From: Mycobacterium colombiense
GTDB lineage: Bacteria > Actinomycetota > Actinomycetes > Mycobacteriales > Mycobacteriaceae
Direction: 5' to 3'
Length of the DNA stretch: 37,383 nucleotides
Assembly: GCF_003284975.1 (NCBI RefSeq)
Contig: NZ_QMEU01000039.1
Location: 1 to 37,383, forward strand
The position numbers were made by a program, and so were the translations under genes. Under the pieces are notes generated by a model that worked only from the letters and a program-made list of their open reading frames with translations, was not told the origin of the DNA and ran no database searches. Shown here in pieces: positions 1-8,351 of the stretch. How positions within the stretch are numbered: the first letter of the stretch is position 1; each line of letters opens with the position of its first letter.

Positions 1-510
1 GTGCGACAGCAACTGGCCGCCGCGTCGCAGCTCTTGGACACCCTGCGGGGGCCGGGGGGCAGGCGGTGGTGGCGGCGCGGCGACGGGCATGCGCCGGGTG
101 GCGCTCTGGGTGGGTACCCGCGGGTCGGGCTCGTTCGGGCCACCCGGCGGCGGCTGTCCCGGTGGTGCGGCCGGGGCCGCGGTGTGAAAGACCAGCCGCG
201 GACCGCGCTGGGGGTCCTCGATGCTGATGCCCAGACCGTCGCGGATCTCGACGGTCGGCACCCGGGAACCGTTCACGAAGATGCCGCGGCGGCTCAGATC
301 GATGGCCACCCATGCGGTTCCGGTGAATCGCACGATCACATCGACGCGGGGCGCGGGGGGCGGTTGCGGCGGGTTGCCGAGACGCTCCAATGGGATGTCA
401 CAACCCGGGCCGTAGCCGACGATCACGTCGCGGCCGGGCGTGAACACATACCTCGTCGGTCCGGCCCATACGGTCAGCGAGGCCGGAAGGGCCGAAGCCT
501 CGGTCGGCAT
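1..510 (-). CDS. FHA-domain protein, N-terminal part (runs off left edge)
   Basis: An open frame of 170 codons runs from ATG at 510 to the window edge, so the C-terminus is missing. The start has a good ribosome site (GGAGAGGTGA, 4 nt before ATG). Residues about 10-100 look like a forkhead-associated fold, with WVAIDLSRRGIFVNGSRVP resembling the strand and loop region of the FHA domains in mycobacterial FHA-ABC transporters such as Rv1747. A proline-rich linker follows from about residue 120. The residues that normally hold phosphothreonine look altered: the expected GR is GY, and the usual SRxH stretch is replaced by a proline-rich segment. By family it may be the N-terminus of an FHA-fused membrane or ABC protein, but nothing in the window shows that. 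Confidence 0.62.
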   Translation of the reverse strand, partial: MPTEASALPASLTVWAGPTRYVFTPGRDVIVGYGPGCDIPLERLGNPPQPPPAPRVDVIVRFTGTAWVAIDLSRRGIFVNGSRVPTVEIRDGLGISIEDPQRGPRLVFHTAAPAAPPGQPPPGGPNEPDPRVPTQSATRRMPVAAPPPPPAPRPPQGVQELRRGGQLLSH

Positions 511-633
511 GGCCGTCACCTCTCCTCACCGGTCATTTCGTCTCGCTTGCGGGTCCGCCCCGCCCTCAGGCGCCGGTCGCCGCGCTCGCTTAAGTGTCTA
601 CCCCTGACCGAGCGCCATCCAGCGTCGCGTCGT

Positions 634-1122
634 TCACAGCGTGTGACGCCGGCCCGCCAGGGAGGTGGCCAGCGACGCGTTGTCGAGCAGCCTGCGCAAC
701 ACCTCGACCGCTTGCATCAGCACCTGACGGTCCGCGGAGTCGAGCAGCGCCAATTGCGGTTCGATCGCGGCGGCGCGGTCCGCCCGGACCGCGTTGAGCG
801 TGCGCCTGCCCTCGGCCGTGATACGGATCCGGACCGCACGCGCATCTCCGGGGTCGACCATCCGGGTGACCAGGCCCGCCTCCTCGAGTCGGCGCACCTG
901 CGTGGTCATCGTCGGTTGCGAGCAATGATCGACTGCGGCCAGGTCACCGATTCGGGCTTCGCCGTGAGCTTCGATGGTGGCCAGCAACCTGGCCTGCGCT
1001 GCGGGCAGCGGCATTTGGATGCGCTGGGTGGCCAGCCGGTTGAGCCGGGCGACCACGGCGAGCAGATCGGCTCCCAGTCCCTGCGCTCCCTCGAGCTTTG
1101 CGGTATCGACGACATTGTCCAT
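634..1122 (-). CDS. MarR-family transcriptional regulator
   Basis: The 162-aa product has a winged helix-turn-helix at about residues 30-100 (ARIGDLAAVDHCSQPTMTTQ, then a wing ending in RAVRIRITAEG), flanked by helices for dimerisation. This is the usual MarR size and plan, and it closely resembles remembered M. tuberculosis Rv2327. The ATG at 1122 is chosen because the protein then begins MDNVVDTAKLEG as in that relative; an alternative in-frame start upstream is possible. It is divergent from the ECF transporter gene at 1231, and a 17-nt palindrome lies in the gap, so it probably controls itself, the transporter, or both. The ligand is unknown. Confidence 0.88.
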   Translation of the reverse strand: MDNVVDTAKLEGAQGLGADLLAVVARLNRLATQRIQMPLPAAQARLLATIEAHGEARIGDLAAVDHCSQPTMTTQVRRLEEAGLVTRMVDPGDARAVRIRITAEGRRTLNAVRADRAAAIEPQLALLDSADRQVLMQAVEVLRRLLDNASLATSLAGRRHTL

Positions 1123-1134
1123 GTCTCCATGGTT

Positions 1135-1151
1135 GCATAGCTTTGCTAAGC
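1135..1151. promoter_or_regulatory. Candidate MarR operator palindrome
   Basis: GCATAGC and GCTAAGC form a 17-nt inverted repeat (one mismatch, 3-nt centre TTT; the core TAGC-TTT-GCTA is perfect). It lies 12 nt upstream of the MarR start and between the two divergent genes. MarR dimers usually bind palindromes of this size. Assignment is by position and symmetry only. Confidence 0.42.
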
Positions 1152-1230
1152 GAGGCCAAAACGACGACGCGTGCCGCACAAAACCCGTCTTCAGGGGACA
1201 CCTCTGGGCCATGCTGGCAGAATCGCCCAA

Positions 1231-3273
1231 GTGACCTTGCTGCGTTTTCGGCGATCTGGGGAAGGGTCCCTGCGGCCGAACGAGTTGGCACAGGCCGCGG
1301 TCATGGGGGCCCTCTGCGCGGCGATCGAGATCCTCGCCTCGGTCATCCCCTTCGCTCAGGGTCTGGGCGTGGTGGGCACGGTGCCCATGGGATTGCTGGC
1401 CTACCGCTATCGTCCCCGCGCGCTGGTCGCCGCGACGGTCGCCGGTGGGGTGATCGCTTTTCTGATCGCCGGGCTGGGCAGCCTGTTCATGCTGATCGAC
1501 TGCGCGTGGGTCGGCGGATTGTGCGGAATCGTCAAGCGCAAAGGCCGGGGCTTGCCGACGGTCGCGCTGCTGTCGTTGATCGCCGGAGTCATGTGGGGCG
1601 CAGGATGGGTCGCGGTGCTGGCGGTGCTGAGCCGGTTGCGGCGCTTGTTCTTCGATGTCATCACCGCCAATGCCAATGGGGTCGCGGCTTTCCTGAATTG
1701 GGTGCACCTGCATGGCGTCGGCGTCGGGCTGAAGCGATACGTCGCCGACGGCATCCAGCACTGGCCGTTGCTGATCTTCCCGTACATGGTCCTGTTGGTC
1801 GTCATCGTCTCGTTCATCAGCTGGTCGGCGCTGTCTCGCCTCTTGGAGCGGATGCGCAAGATCCCCGACGTTCACAAGCTGGACACCTCCGACGATGCGC
1901 GCACCCGCACCACGCCGGTTGGGCCGGTGCCGGTGCGGCTGGACAAGGTGCGGTTCCGCTACCCCGGCGCCGAGCGAGACGCGCTGCGTGAGGTCAGTCT
2001 CGATGTGCGTGCCGGTGAACACATCGCCGTGACCGGCGCCAACGGTTCGGGGAAGACCACCTTGATGCTGATCCTGGCCGGTCGGCCACCGACGGCTGGC
2101 AGCGTCGACCGCCCCGGAACGGTGGGCCTCGGCGAGATGGGCGGCACCGCGATTGTCTTGCAGCACCCGAAAAGTCAGGTCCTGGGCACCCGGGTGGCCG
2201 ACGACGTGGTGTGGGGTCTGCCGCCTGATGCCGAGGTCGACGTCGACCGATTGCTGCAGGAGGTCGGCCTCGAGGGACTTGCAGAACGCGACACCGGGAG
2301 CCTGTCCGGCGGGGAACTGCAGCGCCTCGCGCTCGCCGCCGCGCTGGCGCGGGATCCGGCGCTGCTGATCGCCGACGAGGTCACCACGATGGTCGACCAG
2401 CAGGGTCGAGATGCCTTGCTGGGTGTGCTATCCGGTCTCGCCGCGCGGCACCAGACGGCGTTGGTGCACATTACCCATTACGACAACGAGGCCGCTTCCG
2501 CCGATCGCATCATCAAACTCAGCGATTCGCCGGACAACACCGTCACCGCCGAGACCGCGGCCGCGCCGGCTCCGGCCGTTGCGGTCAATCACAGCTCCAG
2601 CACGCCGGTGCTGGAACTCATCGAGGTCGGCCACGAATACGCCAGTGGCACACCGTGGTCCAAGGTCGCCCTGCGCGGTATCAGCTTCGTGGTGGAGCAG
2701 GGCGACGGCGTGCTGATCCACGGCGGCAACGGCTCGGGTAAATCGACCCTCGCGTGGATCATGGCCGGCCTGACGAAGCCCACCAGCGGTGCCTGCCTGA
2801 TCGATGGGGAGCCCACCCATGAACGCGTGGGCGAGGTCGCGCTGTCGTTCCAGTCCGCGCGCCTGCAGTTGATGCGCGATCACGTCGACGCCGAAGTAGC
2901 ATCCGCAGCGGGCTTTTCGCACCTTGACAAGGACCGTATCGCCGAGGCGTTGATCTCGGTGGGGCTGGACCCGGCGATGGGCAAGCGACGCATCGACCAA
3001 CTCAGCGGCGGCCAGATGCGCCGCGTGGTGCTGGCCGGACTGCTGGCCCGCTCGCCGCGGGCGCTGGTCCTGGACGAGCCGCTGGCAGGATTGGACGTCG
3101 ACAGCCAGCGCGGCCTGCTGCGGCTGCTGGAAAGCCTGCGCAGGGAACGAGGTCTGACGGTGGTGGTGATCTCCCACGACATCGTCGGGCTGGAGGACCT
3201 CTGCCCGCGAGCCCTGTTCCTGCGCGACGGAATGCTGGAAACGGTGTCGACCGCGGCGGGAGGAACGCCATGA
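1231..3273 (+). CDS. ECF-type ABC transporter: membrane S-like domain fused to two ATPase domains
   Basis: The 680-aa protein has three parts. Residues about 15-215 hold five or six hydrophobic helices and resemble a substrate-binding S component. The first ATPase has Walker A GANGSGKT (269-276) and signature LSGGE (about 358). The second has Walker A GGNGSGKS (498-505), signature LSGGQ (about 591) and Walker B LVLDEP. The order S-ATPase-ATPase plus the next gene (EcfT-like) supplies a complete energy-coupling-factor importer from two genes. It resembles remembered Rv2326c. GTG 1231 is preferred because the protein then starts close to the conserved [16 protein letters not shown]; the frame is open back to GTG 1171, and neither start has a strong ribosome site. 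The substrate is unknown; vitamins or metals are usual for the class. The stop overlaps the next start (ATGA). Confidence 0.87.
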   Translation: MTLLRFRRSGEGSLRPNELAQAAVMGALCAAIEILASVIPFAQGLGVVGTVPMGLLAYRYRPRALVAATVAGGVIAFLIAGLGSLFMLIDCAWVGGLCGIVKRKGRGLPTVALLSLIAGVMWGAGWVAVLAVLSRLRRLFFDVITANANGVAAFLNWVHLHGVGVGLKRYVADGIQHWPLLIFPYMVLLVVIVSFISWSALSRLLERMRKIPDVHKLDTSDDARTRTTPVGPVPVRLDKVRFRYPGAERDALREVSLDVRAGEHIAVTGANGSGKTTLMLILAGRPPTAGSVDRPGTVGLGEMGGTAIVLQHPKSQVLGTRVADDVVWGLPPDAEVDVDRLLQEVGLEGLAERDTGSLSGGELQRLALAAALARDPALLIADEVTTMVDQQGRDALLGVLSGLAARHQTALVHITHYDNEAASADRIIKLSDSPDNTVTAETAAAPAPAVAVNHSSSTPVLELIEVGHEYASGTPWSKVALRGISFVVEQGDGVLIHGGNGSGKSTLAWIMAGLTKPTSGACLIDGEPTHERVGEVALSFQSARLQLMRDHVDAEVASAAGFSHLDKDRIAEALISVGLDPAMGKRRIDQLSGGQMRRVVLAGLLARSPRALVLDEPLAGLDVDSQRGLLRLLESLRRERGLTVVVISHDIVGLEDLCPRALFLRDGMLETVSTAAGGTP

Positions 3274-4124
3274 CCGCGCCCGCGGACGCCAAGTCGGCGC
3301 CGGAGCGCACCCGCCGCACCCACCGCCCGGTGGTGCTGCTGGTGCCGGTACCCGGGACGTCGAAGATCCACGAATTGTGGGCTGGCACCAAGTTGCTTGT
3401 GGTGCTGGCGGTTTCGATACTGCTGACCTTCTACCCCGGCTGGGCCACCGTCGGGCTGATGTTGCTGTTGCTGATCACCGCGGCCCGGCTTGCCCACATA
3501 CCCCGCGGTGCCGTGCCCTCGCCGCGGCGCTGGATCTGGATCGCCCTGGCGGTGGGCGGCATCACCGCCGCACTCGGCGCCGGCAGCCCGGTGATCGAGA
3601 TAGCCGGAGTGCACATCGGGCTGGGCGGAACGCTGCATTTCGTGCGGGTCACCGCACTGTCGATCGTGTTGATCGGGCTGGGCGCCATGCTGTCGTGGAC
3701 CACCAACGTCGCCGAAATGGGGCCTGCGCTGGCAACTTTGGGCAGACCATTGCGGTGGCTGCGGATCCCGAGTGACGAATGGGCCGTCGCCCTGGCGCTT
3801 GCGCTGCGCGCCTTTCCCATGTTGATCGAAGAATTCCAAGTGCTCTACGCCGCCCGGCGGTTGCGCCCCACCCAGGAACCGCGCAGCCGGCGCGCACGCC
3901 GGCGCCAGCAGGCCCGCGACATGATCGACCTACTCACCGCGGCAATCGTTGTGACGCTGCGGCGGGCCGACGAGATGGGCGACGCGATCACCGCCCGCGG
4001 CGGCATCGGCCAGCTGGCGGCCGCGCCGGCGCGACCGAAACTGGCGGACTGGGTGGCGCTCGGCATCACCGCCGCCGCGGGCGCGCTGGGAATCGTGATC
4101 GACTCGATACTGCAGTTCCACTAG
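3270..4124 (+). CDS. EcfT/CbiQ-like energy-coupling transmembrane protein
   Basis: The 284-aa product has about five hydrophobic segments and a charged cytoplasmic stretch near residues 190-220 (arginine-rich, [20 protein letters not shown]). EcfT proteins contact both ATPases through coupling helices in this region. Its ATG overlaps the stop of the ABC gene by 4 bp, so the two are translated together and probably form one importer in the cytoplasmic membrane. It resembles remembered Rv2325c. The family (CbiQ/EcfT) is fairly clear; transport of cobalt, often written for this family, is not supported here because no cobalamin genes are nearby. Confidence 0.85.
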   Translation: MTAPADAKSAPERTRRTHRPVVLLVPVPGTSKIHELWAGTKLLVVLAVSILLTFYPGWATVGLMLLLLITAARLAHIPRGAVPSPRRWIWIALAVGGITAALGAGSPVIEIAGVHIGLGGTLHFVRVTALSIVLIGLGAMLSWTTNVAEMGPALATLGRPLRWLRIPSDEWAVALALALRAFPMLIEEFQVLYAARRLRPTQEPRSRRARRRQQARDMIDLLTAAIVVTLRRADEMGDAITARGGIGQLAAAPARPKLADWVALGITAAAGALGIVIDSILQFH

Positions 4125-4175
4125 GCAATTCGTCGTCCGGCTGCCCGAGCACATGACTGTCGTCCGAATGGCGCG

Positions 4176-4189
4176 GCCGCTTCGGCGGC
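4176..4189. terminator. UUCG-loop hairpin between convergent genes
   Basis: GCCGC-TTCG-GCGGC forms a 5-bp stem closed by the very stable C(UUCG)G tetraloop, midway between the convergent EcfT and Lrp genes. It could end transcription in both directions. There is no T-run, as is common in mycobacteria. Confidence 0.42.
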
Positions 4190-4204
4190 GCCAACCGCCG
4201 CACA

Positions 4205-4651
4205 TTACGGCCGCATCCGGTCGATCAGATTGGACAACACGACAATGCTTTCACTGCGTTCGATGTCGGCGCTGGACCGGATCCGTTCCAAAGCCCTCTC
4301 CAAATGCTGCATGTCGCGGGCCAGCACATGCAGGATCGCGTCGGGAGTACCGGTCACGGTCGCGGCGCTGAACACCTCGGGGATGTCCACCCAGGCCGCG
4401 CGCAGCGCGTCGGGTGCGATCCGGCCGTGGCAGAACACCTGCACATAAGCCTCGGTGTGCCAGCCCAGCGCGTTGCGGTCGATGACCGTGGTGAAGCTTT
4501 TGATGACGCCGCTGTCCAGCATCCGGTCGACGCGCCGTTTCACCGCCGGCGCAGACAAATTCACTGTCTCGCCGATCTCGGCGAACGTGGCTCGCGCGTG
4601 CTCGGTCAGTTCGGCGAGGATGCGCTCGTCGGTCTCGTCCAAGCGGTCCAT
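4205..4651 (-). CDS. Lrp/AsnC-family regulator
   Basis: The 148-aa product has the standard layout: an N-terminal helix-turn-helix (DERILAELTEHARATFAEIG, then LSAPAVKRRVDRML) and a C-terminal RAM domain (about 65-145) that binds amino acids and builds oligomers. ATG 4651 is chosen over an upstream start because it follows AGGAGGG by 2-3 nt and gives the usual family length. It closely resembles remembered Rv2324. It is divergent from a hydrolase-rocD-rocE unit, so it is likely an arginine/ornithine-responsive regulator of that unit. That role is inferred from position; Lrp-type activators of roc genes are known in other bacteria. Confidence 0.92.
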   Translation of the reverse strand: MDRLDETDERILAELTEHARATFAEIGETVNLSAPAVKRRVDRMLDSGVIKSFTTVIDRNALGWHTEAYVQVFCHGRIAPDALRAAWVDIPEVFSAATVTGTPDAILHVLARDMQHLERALERIRSSADIERSESIVVLSNLIDRMRP

Positions 4652-4773
4652 GACCCTCCTGCCGGGTTGCTCGCAACAAATCGTTGATTCTGGGACTACA
4701 ACGCAATAAACCAAGTGTATACATGCAATCTACGAAGATTGATTAACTGATATGCCTTCAATATCGTTGATTC
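4652..4773. promoter_or_regulatory. AT-rich divergent control region of lrp and the arginine operon
   Basis: This gap is clearly richer in A/T than its surroundings. It holds two exact inverted repeats: GTTGC-TC-GCAAC (4666-4677) and AATCT-ACGA-AGATT (4727-4740). GATT/AATC words also recur near 4686 and 4736-4746. Lrp-family proteins bind several such degenerate sites in divergent promoters. No ribosome site is visible before the ATG at 4774, so the first gene of the operon may be leaderless or may start further downstream. Confidence 0.5.
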
Positions 4774-5640
4774 ATGACGGACCAACATCTGGTAACGCCC
4801 CGCCCCGGGAGGCGGTTAGCCGGACCCGCCACCCTCGGCCGAACGCCGAGCGTCCGTCGGTACGCGATGACGCCGCCGACCTTTTTCGCAGTGGAGTATG
4901 CGATCAACCCCTGGATGGACACCACCACACCCGTCGATGCCGCTCTCGCACACGCTCAGTGGGAAAGCTTGCATGACACCTATCTGCGGTTGGGTCATCA
5001 CGTGGATGTGATCGAGCCCGTGGCCGGGCTCCCGGACATGGTCTACGCCGCCAACGGCGGGTTCGTCGCGCACGATGTCGCGATCGTCGCCAGATTCCGG
5101 TTCGCCGAACGGGCCGGCGAATCGCGCGCCTACGCGCGGTGGATGTCGGCGCTGGGCTACCGGCCGGTGTGCACCCGCCACGTCAACGAAGGGCAAGGCG
5201 ACCTGCTGAAGGTCGGCGACATCGTGCTGGCCGGCTGGGGATTTCGCACCGACCGGCGTGCGCACTCAGAAATCTCCGCGGCGCTGCGCGCGCCGGTGAT
5301 CTCGCTTGAGCTGGTGGACCCTCGCTTCTACCATCTCGACACCGCCCTGGCTGTTCTCGACGACCACACCATCGCGTTCTATCCGCCGGCATTCAGCGCC
5401 GCCGCCCAAGAGAAACTGGGCGCGCTCTTTCCGGATGCCATCATCACCGACACCGCCGATGCCTACGTGCTGGGCCTCAACGTGGTCTCCGATGGTCTGC
5501 ACGTGGTGCTTCCCAGCGCGGCAACGGGTTTCGCCGCTCAGCTGCGTCGAGCAGGATTCGAGCCGATCGGCGTCGATTTATCCGAGCTACTCAAGGGTGG
5601 CGGTTCCGTCAAGTGCTGCACGTTGGAGGTATTCCCATGA
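4774..5640 (+). CDS. Dimethylargininase/arginine-deiminase-superfamily hydrolase
   Basis: The 288-aa product belongs to the guanidine-modifying (amidinotransferase-fold) superfamily. The C-terminal GGGSVKC carries the likely nucleophile Cys281, the FYHLDTAL motif carries the likely catalytic His187, and VYAANGGFV near residue 90 is a typical substrate-loop motif. Family members convert methylated arginine or arginine to citrulline, or arginine to ornithine. Coupling to rocD (ATGA overlap) and rocE suggests that it feeds ornithine metabolism; the exact reaction cannot be read from the sequence. It resembles remembered Rv2323c. The start is uncertain: ATG 4774 has no ribosome site, and an internal ATG at 4867 lies just before the conserved core. 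Confidence 0.83.
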   Translation: MTDQHLVTPRPGRRLAGPATLGRTPSVRRYAMTPPTFFAVEYAINPWMDTTTPVDAALAHAQWESLHDTYLRLGHHVDVIEPVAGLPDMVYAANGGFVAHDVAIVARFRFAERAGESRAYARWMSALGYRPVCTRHVNEGQGDLLKVGDIVLAGWGFRTDRRAHSEISAALRAPVISLELVDPRFYHLDTALAVLDDHTIAFYPPAFSAAAQEKLGALFPDAIITDTADAYVLGLNVVSDGLHVVLPSAATGFAAQLRRAGFEPIGVDLSELLKGGGSVKCCTLEVFP

Positions 5641-6878
5641 CGATTCTCGATGCGCAGCGGGTCACCGCCAACCGGATCGATGCCGCCATCAGGTTGGTGG
5701 AAAAGCGTGCAGCACACAATTATTCGTCGCTTCCGGTCGTCGCGGCAAGCGCCGCGGGCGCGTGGATCACCGACATCGACGGCCGTCGCTACCTGGACTG
5801 CCTGTCCGCCTATTCCGCGGTGAACTTCGGTCACCGTAACCCGGAGATCACCGCCACCGCGCATGCGCAACTCGACACGGTGACATTGGTCAGCCGCGCG
5901 TTCCATTCCGACAAGCTCGGACCGTTCTGCGCCGCTCTTGCCTACCTGTGTGACAAGGACATGGTGCTACCGATGAACTCGGGCGCCGAGGCCGTCGAAA
6001 GCGGTCTCAAAGTCGCCCGCAAATGGGGCGCAGACGTCAAAGGGGTGCCCGCGGATCAGGCGAACATCATCGTGGCCGACAACAACTTCCATGGCCGCAC
6101 CATCAGCATCGTCAGCTTCTCCTCGGATCCCTCGGCGCGGAATGGGTTCGGACCATTCACGCCGGGTTTTCGCTCGGTACCGTTCGGTGATGCCGCCGCG
6201 CTGGCGCAGGCGATCGACGGCAACACCGTCGCGGTGCTGCTGGAGCCGATTCAGGGTGAGGCCGGGATCATCGTCCCGCCCGACGACTACCTGCCGGCGG
6301 TCCGAGCGCTGTGCAGCGAGCACGAGGTGCTGATGATCGCCGACGAGATCCAGTCTGGCCTGGGTCGCACCGGTTACACGTTCGCCTGCGATCGGTGGCG
6401 GGTGGTTCCCGACGTCTACCTGCTGGGCAAGGCACTCGGTGGCGGAGTGGTTCCGCTGTCGGCCGTGGTGGCCGATCGCGACGTCCTGGGCGTGTTGCAC
6501 CCCGGCGAACACGGCTCCACCTTCGGCGGCAACCCGCTGGCGGCTGCCATCGGCACCACCGTGGTGGCGATGCTGGCGCGCGGCGAATTCCAGGCGCGCG
6601 CGACCGCGTTGGGCGCACACCTGCATCGGCGGCTGCGACAGTTGATCGGCCACGGCGTCCAGGAGGTGCGGGGCCTGGGTTTATGGGCCGGCGTCGATAT
6701 CGATCCCTCGCTGGGCACCGGCAAGGAGATCAGCCTGCGCCTGGCCGACCACGGCGTCTTGGTGAAAGACACGCATGGTTCGACGTTGCGCTTCGCTCCG
6801 CCGTTGGTGGTGACGGCACAGGAGATCGACTGGGCGGTTGGCCAGCTTGCTGCGGTATTGCGGGAGGCTGCCTCATAA
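5637..6878 (+). CDS. rocD: Ornithine aminotransferase
   Basis: The 413-aa class-III PLP aminotransferase converts ornithine plus 2-oxoglutarate to glutamate semialdehyde plus glutamate. Visible motifs are the cofactor Asp236 in DEIQSGLGRTG, the Schiff-base Lys265 in LLGKALGGGVVPLSAVV, and NSGAEAVESGLKVARKW near residue 117. Length and motifs fit ornithine-oxo-acid transaminases better than other class-III members. ATG 5637 follows GGAGGT by 6 nt and overlaps the upstream stop; an in-frame GTG at 5613 is less likely. As I recall, the M. tuberculosis H37Rv equivalent is annotated as two pieces (rocD1/rocD2); here the frame is intact. Confidence 0.93.
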   Translation: MTILDAQRVTANRIDAAIRLVEKRAAHNYSSLPVVAASAAGAWITDIDGRRYLDCLSAYSAVNFGHRNPEITATAHAQLDTVTLVSRAFHSDKLGPFCAALAYLCDKDMVLPMNSGAEAVESGLKVARKWGADVKGVPADQANIIVADNNFHGRTISIVSFSSDPSARNGFGPFTPGFRSVPFGDAAALAQAIDGNTVAVLLEPIQGEAGIIVPPDDYLPAVRALCSEHEVLMIADEIQSGLGRTGYTFACDRWRVVPDVYLLGKALGGGVVPLSAVVADRDVLGVLHPGEHGSTFGGNPLAAAIGTTVVAMLARGEFQARATALGAHLHRRLRQLIGHGVQEVRGLGLWAGVDIDPSLGTGKEISLRLADHGVLVKDTHGSTLRFAPPLVVTAQEIDWAVGQLAAVLREAAS

Positions 6879-6905
6879 TCAGCTGATCCGGCCACAGGAG
6901 GGCAC

Positions 6906-8348
6906 TTGCCAGCCACGTCGATCAGCCTCAAGGAGCAGATGCTCCGGCGGCGCCCGGTGGTGGGTGCACACGTCGCACCGGGCGCCGCTGACCACCTCAA
7001 GCGCGGTATCGGAACCTTCCAGCTGACCATGTTCGGGGTCGGTTCGACGGTCGGCACCGGCATCTTCTTCGTCATGTCGCAGGCCGTCCCCGAGGCCGGC
7101 CCGGGGGTGATCGTCTCCTTCCTGCTCGCCGGCCTCGCCGCGGGCCTCGCGGCGGTCTGTTACGCCGAATTGGCCTCGGCGGTGCCCGTTTCGGGATCGT
7201 CGTATTCCTATGCGTACACCACGCTGGGGGAGGTCGTGGCCGTGGGCGTGGCCGCCTGCCTGCTCCTGGAGTACGGCGTGGCGACCGCCGCGGTCGCAGT
7301 CAACTGGAGTGGCTACCTGAACAAGCTGCTGAGCAATGTCCTGGGATTCCAACTGCCGCAGGACTTGTCGGCGGCACCGTGGGATGCGCAACCCGGCTAT
7401 CTGAATGTGCCGGCGGTCGTGCTGATCGTCTTGTGCGCGTTGTTGCTCGTCCGCGGCGCCAGCGAGTCGGCCAAGGTGAACGCGATCATGGTGGTGATCA
7501 AACTCGGCGTGCTCGTCGTGTTCGGTGTTGTCGCGTTCACGGCGTTCGACGCGAGCCATCTGCGTGACTTCGCGCCCTTCGGTGTTTCCGGTATCGGTTC
7601 GGCCGCCGGCACCATCTTCTTCTCGTATATCGGCCTGGACGCGGTGTCCACTGCCGGTGACGAGGTGAAGAACCCGCAGGAGACCATGCCGCGCGCGCTC
7701 ATCGGCGCGCTGCTGACCGTCACCGGCGTCTACGTTTTCGTGGCGCTGGCCGCGCTGGGGACTCAGCCCTGGCAGAACTTCGCCGGTCAGCAGGAAGCCG
7801 GGCTGGCGACGATTCTCGACAACGTCACCCACGGCGGCTGGGCCAGCACGATTCTGGCTGCCGGAGCGGTCATTTCGATCTTCAGCGTCACACTGGTCAC
7901 CATGTACGGGCTGACCCGCATCTTGTTCGCCATGGGCCGTGACGGCCTGTTGCCCGCGCGGTTCGCGACGGTGAACGCGCGCACCATGACCCCGGTGAAC
8001 AACACGGTGATCGTCGCCATCGTGGCCTCCGCCCTGGCCGCCTTCATTCCGCTGCAGAAGCTGGCCGACATGGTCTCGATCGGCACGCTCACCGCGTTCG
8101 TCGTCGTGTCCGTCGGAGTGATCGTCTTGCGGGTACGCGAGCCCGACCTGCCAAGAGGGTTCAAGGTCCCGGGTTATCCCGTCACACCGGTCCTTTCGGT
8201 GGCGGCCTGCGGGTACATCCTGGCCAGCTTGCACTGGTACACCTGGATCGCGTTCAGCGGCTGGGTGTTACTGGCGCTGGTCTTCTATTTCGTCTGGGGC
8301 CGCCACCACAGTGCACTCAATGACGCCGCGTCCTCGGAAGCGATCTAG
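6906..8348 (+). CDS. rocE: Cationic amino-acid permease (APC superfamily)
   Basis: The 480-aa membrane protein has about 12-14 hydrophobic helices. The N-terminal GVGSTVGTGIFFVMSQAVPE is the conserved substrate-binding unwound helix (GxGxxxGxGIF) of APC transporters of the CAT/RocE group. The C-terminal part reads REPDLPRGFKVPGYPVTPVL, typical of this group. Translation starts at TTG 6906 behind AGGAGG (5 nt gap). It lies 27 bp after rocD, so it is co-transcribed and probably imports arginine or ornithine. Its stop lies only 3 bp from the stop of the convergent uspC. Confidence 0.9.
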   Translation: MPATSISLKEQMLRRRPVVGAHVAPGAADHLKRGIGTFQLTMFGVGSTVGTGIFFVMSQAVPEAGPGVIVSFLLAGLAAGLAAVCYAELASAVPVSGSSYSYAYTTLGEVVAVGVAACLLLEYGVATAAVAVNWSGYLNKLLSNVLGFQLPQDLSAAPWDAQPGYLNVPAVVLIVLCALLLVRGASESAKVNAIMVVIKLGVLVVFGVVAFTAFDASHLRDFAPFGVSGIGSAAGTIFFSYIGLDAVSTAGDEVKNPQETMPRALIGALLTVTGVYVFVALAALGTQPWQNFAGQQEAGLATILDNVTHGGWASTILAAGAVISIFSVTLVTMYGLTRILFAMGRDGLLPARFATVNARTMTPVNNTVIVAIVASALAAFIPLQKLADMVSIGTLTAFVVVSVGVIVLRVREPDLPRGFKVPGYPVTPVLSVAACGYILASLHWYTWIAFSGWVLLALVFYFVWGRHHSALNDAASSEAI

Positions 8349-8351
8349 GCC

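Noticed and set aside
1..1140. Plus-strand open frame of 379 codons
   Set aside because: It lies opposite the FHA and MarR genes, is Arg/Gly-rich and has no motif; a shadow frame.
634..2166. Minus-strand open frame of 510 codons across the MarR gene and the ABC gene
   Set aside because: Only its last 162 codons match a family (MarR). The rest is antisense to the ABC transporter, Asp/His/Gln-rich, typical of a GC-driven shadow frame.
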